DNA from: Ramlibacter lithotrophicus
GTDB taxonomy: Bacteria > Pseudomonadota > Gammaproteobacteria > Burkholderiales > Burkholderiaceae_C
DNA: 64,000 nt
Assembly (NCBI RefSeq): GCF_012184415.1
Contig: NZ_VTOX01000001.1
Location: 1-64,000 of the forward strand
Direction of reading: 5' to 3'
Below the pieces are notes generated by a model, which was given only the letters and a program-made list of their open reading frames with translations, had not been told where the DNA came from and made no database searches. The translations under genes and the position numbers were made by a program. Positions 54,656-62,857 of this stretch are shown piece by piece (position 1 is the first letter of the stretch; each line of letters starts with the position of its first letter).

Positions 54656-55096
54656 TCAGCGCACCACCAGCACCGGCACGGGCGAGTGCGCCACCACCTG
54701 CGCCGCGACGCTGCCCAGCATCAGCCGGCTGATGCCGGTGCGGCCGTGCGAGCCGACGACCACCAGGTCGGCCTGCTCCTGGCGGGCCATGTCGACGATG
54801 CCGCGCATCGCGGTGACGTCCTCCACCAGCCGCACTTCCAGCGGCACGGCCGGCTGTACCTTGTTGCACAGCTCGGAAACCCTGGCATGCGCCTGGGCAG
54901 CATGCTGCTGGGCCGCAGCCATGTACGCCTGGAAGCCCATCGGGTTGGTTTCCCCGACGCCCAGATAGGGATACGGATCGACGACGTAGAGCGCGGTGAG
55001 CCTGGCGCCGTGGCTGCGCGCGAGGTCGACGGCGAGTTCGGCGGCATGCTCGGAGGCGGCCGAGCCGTCGGTGCCGAGCAGGATGTGCTTGAACAT
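54656..55096 (-). CDS. Universal stress protein UspA-like
   Basis: A 146-residue UspA-fold protein. HILLGTDGSAASEHAAELAV carries the ATP-binding aspartate. The C-terminal LVVVGSHGRTGISRLMLGSV (G-x2-G-x9-G-S/T) motif is complete, so it should bind ATP. Such proteins act in stress and oxygen-limited survival. AAGGGCACACC serves as ribosome site. It is divergent from the hemerythrin gene; an FNR-type box lies between them and could affect both. Confidence 0.88.
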   Translation of the reverse strand: MFKHILLGTDGSAASEHAAELAVDLARSHGARLTALYVVDPYPYLGVGETNPMGFQAYMAAAQQHAAQAHARVSELCNKVQPAVPLEVRLVEDVTAMRGIVDMARQEQADLVVVGSHGRTGISRLMLGSVAAQVVAHSPVPVLVVR

Positions 55097-55168
55097 GGTG
55101 TGCCCTTTGCTTGTGAGGAACGAGTCGATTGTGCAACTTCATCGTGGGTCGCGGATGAGCCGGGGCGG

Positions 55169-55210
55169 TTGACGTGCGTCAAGCGCGGGGCAGGTGCGCG
55201 CCCCTACATT
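55169..55210 (+). promoter_or_regulatory. FNR/Anr-type box with class II promoter geometry
   Basis: TTGACGTGCGTCAA (55169-55182) is a perfect palindrome matching the TTGA-N6-TCAA core of FNR/Anr/Dnr sites. TACATT at 55205-55210 makes a -10 that would start transcription near 55217, putting the box centre at -41.5, the textbook class II position. The target is the hemerythrin-domain gene to the right. Confidence 0.6.
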
Positions 55211-55259
55211 GATCCGGCCACGCCTGCGCGCGTGCTTCGCCACCAACCAGCCAGCCGCC

Positions 55260-55811
55260 ATGCACTCTGCCGCTCCCAGCCAGCACCCGGTCGACCCGCA
55301 GCCGCCGCTCGCCGGTTTCTCGCAATGCCACGTCGGCATCACGCGGCAACTCGAGGCCCTGGGAGGCTTGCCCGAGCTGGTGCACGCGGCGCAGCGGGCG
55401 CGCGAGGTCGCCGCGGCGACCGAGGCGCTGTTCCGGGATGCGGTGCTGCAGCATCACGCCGAGGAGGAGAAGGACCTCTTTGCGGCCGTGCTGCGCAGCG
55501 CGGCGCCGGGGGAGGAGCGCACGCTGGTCGAGACCATGGTGCAGCGCCTGACGGCCGAACATCGTGCCGTCGAGGCCCTGTGGCAGCGCCTGCGGCCGGC
55601 GGTGCACGTGGCGGCGCAGGGCCGTCCGGCCGAACTGGATGCCGTCCTCGTCGGGCAACTGGTGCATGGCTACCTGCAGCACGCAAGATTCGAGGAAGAG
55701 CAGTTCCTGCCCCTGGCCGCCGCCATCCTCGGGCGCGACGGCAACCACCTGGCGGCGCTGGCGCTGTCGCTGCACTTGCGGCACGTGCCGCAGCCGGTCG
55801 GCTACATCTGA
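55260..55811 (+). CDS. Hemerythrin HHE domain protein
   Basis: A 183-residue hemerythrin-like protein that should bind a di-iron centre for O2 or NO. Histidine and glutamate ligands sit in four-helix positions: CHVGITRQLEAL, VLQHHAEEEKDLF, LTAEHRAVEALW and YLQHARFEEEQFLPLA. The H-H-x-x-E-E-E and H-x-R-F-E-E-E-x-x-L motifs are clear. An FNR-type box upstream suggests induction under low oxygen, in line with roles in oxygen buffering or nitrosative stress. No strong ribosome site is seen. Confidence 0.85.
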   Translation: MHSAAPSQHPVDPQPPLAGFSQCHVGITRQLEALGGLPELVHAAQRAREVAAATEALFRDAVLQHHAEEEKDLFAAVLRSAAPGEERTLVETMVQRLTAEHRAVEALWQRLRPAVHVAAQGRPAELDAVLVGQLVHGYLQHARFEEEQFLPLAAAILGRDGNHLAALALSLHLRHVPQPVGYI

Positions 55812-55913
55812 AGGCCGGGCCGATCGGAACCTGCCGACCGGCAGGCGCGGCCTCTACCGACAGGGGACGTGGCGCGACGGCACTACGGTGGAGCATCAAC
55901 TCGCTCCATCGCC

Positions 55914-56987
55914 ATGCCCACGACGAATGACCGCTTCTTCCGCTCCGCCCTCTCACTTGCTGCGCTGCTGAGCCTGCCGGCGCTGCCCCTGCTGGCGCAG
56001 GGCCAATCCGCCGGCGTTCCGCCGCCGCCGCCGGCCCAGGCGTTGTCCGCGGCGCCCCAGTCCGCCCCGCCGCCGGCCGATGCCACGGCACAGATGGAGC
56101 AGCTCAACGCCGACCGTTCCACGCCCTTGCTCGGCCGCGGGGCGCGCGGCGCCGCGGTGGTGCGGGCCCAGGTGCTGCTGGATCGCGCGTGGTTTTCGCC
56201 AGGGGAGATCGACGGGCGCTTCGGCAGCAACATGGCCAAGGCCGTGGCCGCCTTCCAGCAGGCGCGCGGCCTGCCGGTCAGCGGCCGTGTCGATGCCGTG
56301 ACGTGGAGCGCGCTGCAGGAGGGCCAGGCCCCGGCGTTCGCGACCTACGCACTGACCGAGCAGGACGTGGCCGGTCCGTACGCGAAGCTGCCCGACGATC
56401 CCATGGAGCAGGCGCGCCTGCCGGCGCTGGGCTACCAGTCGCTCGAGGAAGCGATGGGCGAGCGCTTTCACGCCAGCCCGAAGCTGCTGGCCGAGCTCAA
56501 CCGCGGCCGCCCGCTGCAGGCCGGCGCGCTGATGGTCGTGCCCGACACCCTCAAGACGATGCCGCCCGCAGCCGCCGTCACGATGCTGCGCATCGACAAG
56601 TCCGAGCGGCTGCTGCACGTCATCGGCGAGGGCGACCGGGTGCTGGCGAGCTTTCCGGTCAGCATCGGCGGCGCCCAGGATCCGCTGCCGCTCGGCCGCC
56701 TCGCGATCACCAGCAAGGCGAAGAATCCGCAGTTCACTTACGACCCGGCCTTGCTGCGCACGGCCAAGCCGACGGACGTCAAGACGAAGTTGCAGCCGGG
56801 GCCGAACAACCCGGTGGGCCTCGTCTGGCTGGGGCTGAGCAAACCGCACTGGGGCATCCACGGAACCAGCGAACCGGGACAGATGTCTCGCGTGGAGACC
56901 AACGGCTGCGTGCGCCTGACCAACTGGGACGTGCTGCGGCTCGCGGACCTGGTCAAGCCGGGGGTGGCGGTGGAGGTGCAGGCTTGA
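55914..56987 (+). CDS. L,D-transpeptidase with peptidoglycan-binding domain
   Basis: A 357-residue exported enzyme. Signal peptide about 1-29 (ending PLLAQG), Pro-rich linker, a PG-binding-1 domain at about 70-135 ([38 protein letters not shown]), a LysM-like region (about 180-215), and a YkuD catalytic domain from about 220. The active site is [20 protein letters not shown] (H about 314, Cys about 331). It forms 3-3 or lipoprotein crosslinks in the wall, or removes them. The next gene, an M23 endopeptidase-like lipoprotein, overlaps it, so synthesis of the two is coupled. Confidence 0.88.
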   Translation: MPTTNDRFFRSALSLAALLSLPALPLLAQGQSAGVPPPPPAQALSAAPQSAPPPADATAQMEQLNADRSTPLLGRGARGAAVVRAQVLLDRAWFSPGEIDGRFGSNMAKAVAAFQQARGLPVSGRVDAVTWSALQEGQAPAFATYALTEQDVAGPYAKLPDDPMEQARLPALGYQSLEEAMGERFHASPKLLAELNRGRPLQAGALMVVPDTLKTMPPAAAVTMLRIDKSERLLHVIGEGDRVLASFPVSIGGAQDPLPLGRLAITSKAKNPQFTYDPALLRTAKPTDVKTKLQPGPNNPVGLVWLGLSKPHWGIHGTSEPGQMSRVETNGCVRLTNWDVLRLADLVKPGVAVEVQA

Positions 56988-57775
56988 GGCGCCGGTGGCC
57001 GGCGGCAGCCGCGGCGGCGCTCGTGCTGCTGGCAAGCGGATGCGGCCGCGAGCCGACACGCACCGTGGTGCTGAGCGGACAAGGAGGGGCCGAACAGGCT
57101 GCCCGTACCATGGGCGCGCCGGCGGCGCCGGCCCTTGCCACGGCGCCGGCTGCGCCGGCGAGTGCCTCCGCCAGCGCGCCACCGGCCGCCGCCCCGGCCG
57201 TGCCGCCCGTCGCCACCCTCGAGCCCGTGCCGGCTGCCCCCGCCGAGCCGCCGGGGTCGAGTCCGCGGGACGAACAGCCCAGCGGCCCGGCGCCAGCCAC
57301 CGGCGCAGTGGCCGCGGACGCCGCTGCCTTGCTGGCGTCCCGGCCGCTGATCGTGCCGGTCGCGGGCGTCCCGCCATCGGCACTCACGGACATGTTCGAC
57401 GACGCGCGCGGCGGACGGCGCCACGAGGCGATCGACATCCTCGCGCCGACCGGCACCAAGGTATTCGCGGTCGACGACGGAACGGTGGCGAAGCTGTTCA
57501 CGAGCAAGCCGGGGGGCCTCACGGTGTACCAGTTCGACCCCCAGGGCCGGCTGGCCTATTACTACGCCCACCTCGACCGGTATGCGGAGGGCCTGAAGGA
57601 AGGCATGACCCTGCGGCGCGGCGACCTGGTCGGCTACGTCGGCACCAGCGGCAATGCCGGCAACACGCCGCACCTGCATTTCGCCGTGTTCCGGCTGGGG
57701 CCGGAGCGGCGCTGGTGGGAGGGCGACCCGGTCAACCCCTACCCCGCGCTGCGCCAGGCGCGGCCGGCCGGCTGA
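56984..57775 (+). CDS. M23 peptidase-domain lipoprotein
   Basis: A 263-residue lipoprotein starting at TTG, which overlaps the preceding stop (TTGA). The signal ends LVLLASGC, giving a lipobox. A 100-residue Ala/Pro linker leads to an M23 LytM-like domain. [20 protein letters not shown] carries the first His and Asp ligands (HxxxD), [12 protein letters not shown] the catalytic His, and [10 protein letters not shown] the HxH ligand. All zinc ligands are present, so it may be a working DD- or DL-endopeptidase. The 3' end overlaps the convergent MFS gene by 44 bp. Confidence 0.85.
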   Translation: MRRRWPAAAAAALVLLASGCGREPTRTVVLSGQGGAEQAARTMGAPAAPALATAPAAPASASASAPPAAAPAVPPVATLEPVPAAPAEPPGSSPRDEQPSGPAPATGAVAADAAALLASRPLIVPVAGVPPSALTDMFDDARGGRRHEAIDILAPTGTKVFAVDDGTVAKLFTSKPGGLTVYQFDPQGRLAYYYAHLDRYAEGLKEGMTLRRGDLVGYVGTSGNAGNTPHLHFAVFRLGPERRWWEGDPVNPYPALRQARPAG

Positions 57776-58991
57776 CCAGCGGGTAGCGCCGCAGCAGCGC
57801 CAGGTACAACAGTGCGCCCGCCACCAGGGCGGCGGCGGCGATCGCGAGGCTGCGCTCGAACCCCTGGGCCGGCGTGGCACTGCGGGCGAGCACCGCCGCC
57901 GCCAGCAGCGGTCCGGCGATCTGCCCGGTGCCGTACAGCACCGTCAGCAGCCCCATCGCGCTGTGGGCGGTGGCGGGCCGAAGCCGCCGCACTTCCTGCA
58001 TCGCGAAGAAGGTGATGGTGGTGAACGGCAGCCCCAGCAGCAGGCTGCCGACGCCGAATCCCGCTGCCGACGGCAGCCAGACGCCGACGGCGATTCCCAG
58101 CGCCTGGACCGCGTAGCAGCCGGCCAGCAGCGCGCGCATGTCGCGCGCCGCGCGCAGGCGCGTGACCAGCACGGCGCCGACGACCGCGCCGGCACCGAAG
58201 ATGGGCCAGAACAGGTCCAGCCACGCCGAGCCGGGGATGGCCTCGCGTGCGATCACGGGCAGGAAGGTGGCCGTGATGATGTAGCCGAATCCGGCGAGAC
58301 CGTAGGCAAGCGCCAGCAGCCACACCTCGGCCGCGCCCGCACCGGCCGAGGCAGCGCCCGTCCCGGCGGGCCGGGCCGGTGTCGCGCCCGGCCCGTCGCC
58401 GTCGGCCATGAACGCCGGCCACACCACTGCACTGAGCGCGGCACCGAGCAGGGCGAAGGCCACCCAGCCGAGGGCGGCCGACCGTTCCCATTGCACCAGC
58501 AGGCCGGCGGCCAGTCCGCTGGCCACGATGCCGGCTCCGGGGCCGGCGTAGATCAGCCCGCCGAGCGCCGGTTCGTTGCGGCGCGCGAGCTGCATCAGGC
58601 ACCAGCCGGAGGTGAATACGAAGACCACCGCGCTCGCCACGCCGGCGGTGAAGCGCAGCGTGGGCCAGAGCGCCGGCAGCGGCAGTGCCATGCCGGCCGT
58701 TAGCAGGCAGGTGGCGGCCAGTCCCACGCGGACGACGGCCCCGCTGTGCCACGCCGGCCACCAGGGCGCGCGCGCCCGCAGCCACGGCCCGAGCGTGCAG
58801 AGCAGGGCGCCCAGCAGATAGCCGAGGTAGTTCGCGCTGGCCAGCCAGCTGGCCCCGGCCAGGTCCACCGTGCGCTCGGCGAGCATCATCGGCAGCAGCG
58901 GCGTGAAGGCGAACCGGCCGATGCCCATGGCGACCGCCAGCGACAGCATGCCGGCGACGGCGATGCGCAGGGCGGTGGGGGAGGCGGGCAT
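57732..58991 (-). CDS. YbfB/YjiJ-family MFS transporter
   Basis: A 419-residue permease. The opening [23 protein letters not shown] stretch and [19 protein letters not shown] are hallmarks of the YbfB/YjiJ MFS family. Twelve hydrophobic segments are visible, with a Gly/Ala/Pro-rich central loop. Substrate not known. The M at [10 protein letters not shown] is taken as start; longer readings lack conserved sequence. It overlaps the convergent M23 gene. Confidence 0.85.
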   Translation of the reverse strand: MPASPTALRIAVAGMLSLAVAMGIGRFAFTPLLPMMLAERTVDLAGASWLASANYLGYLLGALLCTLGPWLRARAPWWPAWHSGAVVRVGLAATCLLTAGMALPLPALWPTLRFTAGVASAVVFVFTSGWCLMQLARRNEPALGGLIYAGPGAGIVASGLAAGLLVQWERSAALGWVAFALLGAALSAVVWPAFMADGDGPGATPARPAGTGAASAGAGAAEVWLLALAYGLAGFGYIITATFLPVIAREAIPGSAWLDLFWPIFGAGAVVGAVLVTRLRAARDMRALLAGCYAVQALGIAVGVWLPSAAGFGVGSLLLGLPFTTITFFAMQEVRRLRPATAHSAMGLLTVLYGTGQIAGPLLAAAVLARSATPAQGFERSLAIAAAALVAGALLYLALLRRYPLVSRPAAPGAARGRG

Positions 58992-59103
58992 GTATCGCAG
59001 TGCGGCGTCGGACCGGGAGTGGGGATCGTACTTGCCGCGGCGGATGAGCCCGACTAGGATGAAGTGGCTGTACGCCAGCCGCAAGAACCGCCGGGGAGGC
59101 CCC

Positions 59104-59715
59104 ATGCCGCAGCTGATAGTGTCCGTGGAAGGCGTCGAGATCAGGCACGTGCCGCTGCGCAAGGACCGCACGACGCTCGGCCGCTTGCCGGACAACGACA
59201 TCGTCTTCGAGAACATGGTGGTCAGCGGCCATCACTGCGCGTTCGACCTCAAGGGTGTCGCCGACGTTTTCGTCGAGGACCTGCACAGCACGAACGGCAC
59301 CTACATCGACGGCAAGATGATCACCCGGCAGTTGCTGCACGACGGCGACGTCATCGCGATCGGCAAGTTCCGCATCCAGTACCAGGCGGCCGCCGCGCAG
59401 AACAGCGGCTTCGGCGCCACCATGTCCTGGCTCGCCGAGCCGCAGCGCTCGGCGCACGCGAGTTTCCAGGTCGTGAGCGGCTCGTCGGCGGGCCTGGAGA
59501 TGCCGGTCGTCAAGGCCGTGACCACCTACGGCAGGCCGGGGGTGGCCGTAGTCGCGGTGTCGCACCGGCGCGACGGCTATTACGTGGCCTACCTCGAAGG
59601 CAGTTCGCAGCCGACGCTCAACGGCGCGCCGATCGGCGTCGACGCCGTCCAGCTCGTCGACAGCGACGTGCTCGAACTGGCCGGCACCCGGATGCTGTTC
59701 CGCCTGTCGGCATAA
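59104..59715 (+). CDS. FHA-domain protein (one intact, one degenerate FHA)
   Basis: A 203-residue protein. The N-terminal FHA domain (about 20-90) has TTLGRLPDNDIVFENMVVSG HH and EDLHSTNGTYIDG, with Arg, Ser, His and Asn-Gly in phosphothreonine-binding positions. The second half (about 115-200, FQVVSGSSAGLEMPVVKAVT to DSDVLELAGTRMLFRL) has the same beta-sandwich pattern, but the Gly-Arg and Ser-x-x-His residues are changed (TYGRPGVAVVAVSHR; TLNG kept). It presumably recognises a phosphoprotein, but no Ser/Thr kinase is nearby. GGGGAGG is the ribosome site. Confidence 0.85.
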   Translation: MPQLIVSVEGVEIRHVPLRKDRTTLGRLPDNDIVFENMVVSGHHCAFDLKGVADVFVEDLHSTNGTYIDGKMITRQLLHDGDVIAIGKFRIQYQAAAAQNSGFGATMSWLAEPQRSAHASFQVVSGSSAGLEMPVVKAVTTYGRPGVAVVAVSHRRDGYYVAYLEGSSQPTLNGAPIGVDAVQLVDSDVLELAGTRMLFRLSA

Positions 59716-59780
59716 GCCCTGCCTTTCGCGCAGGGCGGCGCGCCCCTTGCATTCGCGGCCGGCAACCCCAGTTGCACCGC

Positions 59781-60095
59781 ATGAATACTTCTCCCGTGTC
59801 AGTCAACAGGAACCTGGTCGTCCTCGCCCGGGTGCTGGACCGGCTGGAGCGCAGCGCACAGCCGGTCGATCCAGAGCAGTTCCGCTCGCTCGTCGGGCGG
59901 CTGGCCGCCGAACTCGAGGCCACGCCGCGCGATGCCGGGCTCGACTCGGTGCTGGAGACCTTCCCGGCGGCGGCGGAGCTCTACGAGAACCTGCACTACG
60001 CCCATGCGGGCCTGTGCCGGTCGGCGCTCGAACCGGCCCTGGCGGCCGAGCTGGCGGCGCGCGCAGCCATCGAGTCGGCCCGGCGCACGGCGTGA
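59781..60095 (+). CDS. Small helical protein, unknown function
   Basis: A 104-residue, almost entirely helical, acidic protein (LVVLARVLDRLERSAQPVDP, FRSLVGRLAAELEATPRDAG, FPAAAELYENLHYAHAGLCR). I do not recognise a named family. It lies between the FHA gene and trxC on the same strand, 65 nt after the first and 7 nt before the second, so a transcript with trxC is likely. No ribosome site is evident, but the reading frame and amino-acid composition are convincing. Confidence 0.6.
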   Translation: MNTSPVSVNRNLVVLARVLDRLERSAQPVDPEQFRSLVGRLAAELEATPRDAGLDSVLETFPAAAELYENLHYAHAGLCRSALEPALAAELAARAAIESARRTA

Positions 60096-60102
60096 CGGAG
60101 CG

Positions 60103-60558
60103 ATGATGAGCGATCCGTTGCACGTGGTGTGCCCGCACTGCCACACGACCAACCGGGTCCGGCCCGGCGATCTGCCCAAGGGGCCGGACTGCGGCCAGTG
60201 CCACCGCGCACTGTTCACCGGCCACTCCGCGGCGCTGGACGAGGCGGCCTTCGAGCGGCACGTCGCGCGCAACGACATCCCCGTGCTGGTGGACTTCTGG
60301 GCACCATGGTGCGGCCCTTGCCGGCAGATGGCGCCGGCATTCGAGCAGGCGGCGGCGCAGCTCGAGCCGCGGGTGCGCCTGGCCAAGGTCAACACCGACG
60401 AGGCGCAGTCACTCGGCGCGCAGCACCAGATCCGCAGCATTCCCACCCTCGCGCTGTTCGTCGGCGGCCGCGAGGTCGCGCGCCAGCCTGGCGCGATGGG
60501 TGCGGCCGACATCGTCCGGTGGGTGCGGTCGCACCTGGGTACCGCCGCGTTCAGCTGA
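60103..60558 (+). CDS. trxC: Thioredoxin 2
   Basis: A 151-residue TrxC. The N-terminal zinc module has two CXXC pairs (VVCPHCHTTNR and DCGQCHRAL). The thioredoxin domain has LVDFWAPWCGPCRQMAP with the redox CGPC site, cis-proline in RSIPTLALFVGG, and the terminal helix. TrxC reduces protein disulfides, works under oxidative stress and is reduced by thioredoxin reductase. GACGGAGCG is the ribosome site; an ATG directly follows the first one. It overlaps thpR by 8 bp at the 3' ends. Confidence 0.92.
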   Translation: MMSDPLHVVCPHCHTTNRVRPGDLPKGPDCGQCHRALFTGHSAALDEAAFERHVARNDIPVLVDFWAPWCGPCRQMAPAFEQAAAQLEPRVRLAKVNTDEAQSLGAQHQIRSIPTLALFVGGREVARQPGAMGAADIVRWVRSHLGTAAFS

Positions 60559-61075
60559 AACGCGCGAGCACCTCGTAACCGGCGCGCTCCGGCAGCGAGC
60601 GCACCAGGGCGAAGCCGGCGTCGGCCCGCCAGATGAACTTGGGGTGCGCCTTCGGCGGCGCCGCGCCGATGGCCCGGCGGGCCAGTGTCACGTGCGCCTT
60701 GTAGCGCCGGGATTCCACCGGCCTGTCCAGCCAGGCGAGCGCGGCGGCGAGCCGGCCGTGCAAGTCGAGGAGCGCGGGTGGCGTGGCATCTGGACGCACC
60801 ACGGCAGTCCCCCCCGGCCACAGTTCGGCATGGCCGAAGGCGAGCTCGAACGGCTCGAACGGGACCCGTAATCCCGCCGTGAGGGCCGCAAGCTGTTCCA
60901 CCGGGACAGTACCGAGGAAATGGAGCGTCAGGTGCAGCCGATCGGACGGCACCAGCGCCGCGCCGGGCGGCCAGGTCCAGGCGCGCTGCCACCCGGCCAG
61001 CGCCTCGCGAACGGCCCCGCCCGGCCATACCGCCAGAAACAACCGCCACGACGGCGCGGTCCGCGCATTCACCAT
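60551..61075 (-). CDS. thpR: RNA 2',3'-cyclic phosphodiesterase (2'-5' RNA ligase family)
   Basis: A 174-residue 2H phosphoesterase. Both catalytic H-x-T-L motifs are present: DRLHLTLHFLG (about 48-58) and KAHVTLARRA (about 128-137). ThpR opens RNA 2',3'-cyclic phosphates to 2'-phosphates; ligase activity is seen in vitro. The start has CACAAT 12 nt upstream and no ribosome site, suggesting a leaderless message. Convergent with trxC. Confidence 0.88.
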   Translation of the reverse strand: MVNARTAPSWRLFLAVWPGGAVREALAGWQRAWTWPPGAALVPSDRLHLTLHFLGTVPVEQLAALTAGLRVPFEPFELAFGHAELWPGGTAVVRPDATPPALLDLHGRLAAALAWLDRPVESRRYKAHVTLARRAIGAAPPKAHPKFIWRADAGFALVRSLPERAGYEVLARFS

Positions 61076-61134
61076 CGAGCCATTGTGCGGGTTATCGTGC
61101 TCGACAGTTCGAGTTCCCTAGAATCCGCGCCACG

Positions 61135-61524
61135 ATGACATACAAGGACCTGCCGGACGATGTCAGGCGCTTCATCCTGACCAGCGTGCCGTCGGTGCCC
61201 TATCTCGAGGCCATCCTGCTGCTGCGGGGCGAGCCGCGGGCCCCCTGGAACGCCGCCGCCGTGGCGCGGCGGCTGTATCTCGCCGAACCCGTGGCCGGAC
61301 AGTTGCTGCAATCGCTGGCCAGTGCCGGCATCGCCCAACCGTACCCGGAATCGCCTGGCGCCTTCACGTACGGGCCTGCCACCCCCGAGCTCTCGGAGAT
61401 GCTGGAGGCGGTCGCGAAGGCCTACGGCACCAACCTGGTCAAGGTGACCGACCTGATCCACTCCCGCGTCGACCGCCGGGCCCAGCAGTTTGCGGACGCG
61501 TTCCGCTGGAGAAAGGACTCCTGA
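61135..61524 (+). CDS. Small winged-helix-like protein, unknown function
   Basis: A 129-residue protein. DVRRFILTSVPSVPYLEAIL, then APWNAAAVARRLYLAEPVAG and LLQSLASAGIAQPYPES, resemble a winged-helix fold in which a recognition helix sits in the RRLYLAEPVAGQLLQ segment. The C-terminal part is helical (LSEMLEAVAKAYGTNLVKVT). Such proteins occur next to DUF5985 genes as seen here, and the stop codon overlaps the next start (the terminal A is shared). TAGAAT 16 nt before the ATG is the likely -10. Possible local regulator; function not known. Confidence 0.65.
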   Translation: MTYKDLPDDVRRFILTSVPSVPYLEAILLLRGEPRAPWNAAAVARRLYLAEPVAGQLLQSLASAGIAQPYPESPGAFTYGPATPELSEMLEAVAKAYGTNLVKVTDLIHSRVDRRAQQFADAFRWRKDS

Positions 61525-61784
61525 TGGCAGCGGTCATCTATTCGCTGTGCGCGTTCACGTGCCTGGTTGCCTTCGTGCTGCTGTTGCGCGGCTGGCGCGC
61601 CACGCGGCTGCGGCTGCTGTTCTGGAGCGCCCTGTGCTTCGCCGGCCTGAGCATCAACAACGTGCTGCTGGTGCTCGACAAGCTGGTGTTCCCCACGCAG
61701 GTCGACCTGTCCACGTGGCGCCTGGTCACGGCCCTCATCGCCGTGCTGCTGCTGCTGTTCGGCCTGGTCTGGGAAGAGGAGTGA
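61524..61784 (+). CDS. DUF5985 membrane protein, copy 1
   Basis: An 86-residue protein with three hydrophobic segments (about 3-24, 31-50, 64-82) and the DUF5985 pattern LCAFTCLVAFVLLLRGWRAT, RLLFWSALCFAGLSINNVLL. The reading frame starts in an overlap with the preceding winged-helix gene. Function unknown. A cytochrome b561-like or sensory membrane role has no support in the sequence; no heme-binding His pair is evident. Confidence 0.8.
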   Translation: MAAVIYSLCAFTCLVAFVLLLRGWRATRLRLLFWSALCFAGLSINNVLLVLDKLVFPTQVDLSTWRLVTALIAVLLLLFGLVWEEE

Positions 61785-61788
61785 AGCG

Positions 61789-62046
61789 ATGAACCAGATG
61801 CTGTCGGGCGCGATCGCCGTCTCCTCGTTGCTGGCCGGTCTGTTCTTCCTGCGCTTCTGGCGCAGTTCGGGCGACCGCTTCTTCCTCTATTTCGCCCTGT
61901 CGTTCGCCCTCGAGGGGCTCAACCGCATCGCCCTCGGGCTGCTGGTCGATGCCAGCGAAAACAATCCGCTCTTCTACAGCGTGCGGGTGGTCGCCTACGG
62001 CCTGATCGTCGTCGCGATCTGGCAGAAGAACCGGCGCCGGCCCTGA
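61789..62046 (+). CDS. DUF5985 membrane protein, copy 2
   Basis: An 85-residue protein with the same three-helix layout (about 5-23, 31-50, 62-78) and FLRFWRSSGDRFFLYFALSF, LEGLNRIALGLLVDASENNP. It starts 4 nt after copy 1. The two share the F-W-x-x-x-x-D/L-R-x-x-F motif but are diverged, so they are likely to form a heteromeric membrane pair. GAAGCG is a weak ribosome site. Function unknown. Confidence 0.8.
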   Translation: MNQMLSGAIAVSSLLAGLFFLRFWRSSGDRFFLYFALSFALEGLNRIALGLLVDASENNPLFYSVRVVAYGLIVVAIWQKNRRRP

Positions 62047-62056
62047 GCGGCCCGGA

Positions 62057-62683
62057 TCACAGCTTGGGAATGCGCAGGGTCTTGCTGATCATGAGACTGC
62101 CCGACAGCACGAACAGCAGCGCCAGCGGGTGGAACTCCCAGGGCCCGAGCTGCAGCGTGCCGCCCCACAGCGCATCGCCCAGGCGGTCCTGCCAGGCCGC
62201 CAGGGCGAGCACCCCGGTGAGCACGACGCTGGTCGGGATCGGCGTCCCCTCGAAATAGGCGACCTTGTCGGCACCGGCGGACAGCGATTCGGCGGTGACG
62301 TTGTAGCGCGCCAGCCGGCTGACACCGCAGCAGACGAAGTAGATCAGCGCCGCCGCGTCCCAGCCGCCCTGCATGCCGGCCGCGAAGCCGAGCGCCGCCG
62401 GCGCCACGCCGAACGAGATCACGTCGGAAAGCGAGTCGAGTTCGCGTCCCAGGGCCGAATGCTGGTGGCGGGCCCGCGCGATCCGTCCGTCCAGAACGTC
62501 GAAGGCGAAGGCCGCCGGCGCCAGCGCCGCGGCAGCCAGGAAGTGCGCGAGCTCACCGCTGGCCATGAACGCCATCGCGAGGAACACCGCGCCGACCCCG
62601 CAGGCAGCGTTGCCCAGGGTGAAGAAGTCCGCGAGGTGAAAGCCTCGCAGCATGGAGAAATGGCGGGGGGCGGCGTCGTGCAT
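62057..62683 (-). CDS. pssA: CDP-diacylglycerol-serine O-phosphatidyltransferase
   Basis: A 208-residue integral membrane enzyme making phosphatidylserine from CDP-diacylglycerol and serine, the precursor of phosphatidylethanolamine. The CDP-alcohol phosphotransferase motif is complete: DGRIARARHQHSALGRELDS followed by LSD (D-G-x2-A-R-x8-G-x3-D-x3-D). Six to seven hydrophobic segments follow the family layout (ADFFTLGNAACGVGAVFLAM opens it). A TAAGGT hexamer lies 12 nt before the ATG; AAGGTGA could also serve as ribosome site. It is the short (type II, membrane) form, unlike the E. coli enzyme. Confidence 0.88.
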   Translation of the reverse strand: MHDAAPRHFSMLRGFHLADFFTLGNAACGVGAVFLAMAFMASGELAHFLAAAALAPAAFAFDVLDGRIARARHQHSALGRELDSLSDVISFGVAPAALGFAAGMQGGWDAAALIYFVCCGVSRLARYNVTAESLSAGADKVAYFEGTPIPTSVVLTGVLALAAWQDRLGDALWGGTLQLGPWEFHPLALLFVLSGSLMISKTLRIPKL

Positions 62684-62857
62684 GAGTTCACCTTAGACGC
62701 GGCCATCGCCCCGTCCCGTCGGACCCTGGCCCCGTCGGGTGTCGGTGCGCGCCGACGCGCGGCGCGGCGGGATGGCCCTGCTGCGCCCAGGGGAAGCCGC
62801 CGGCGCGCACGATCCGCCAACGCGTGTCCGGCACGCCGCCTTGGACCAGGAGGAAAC

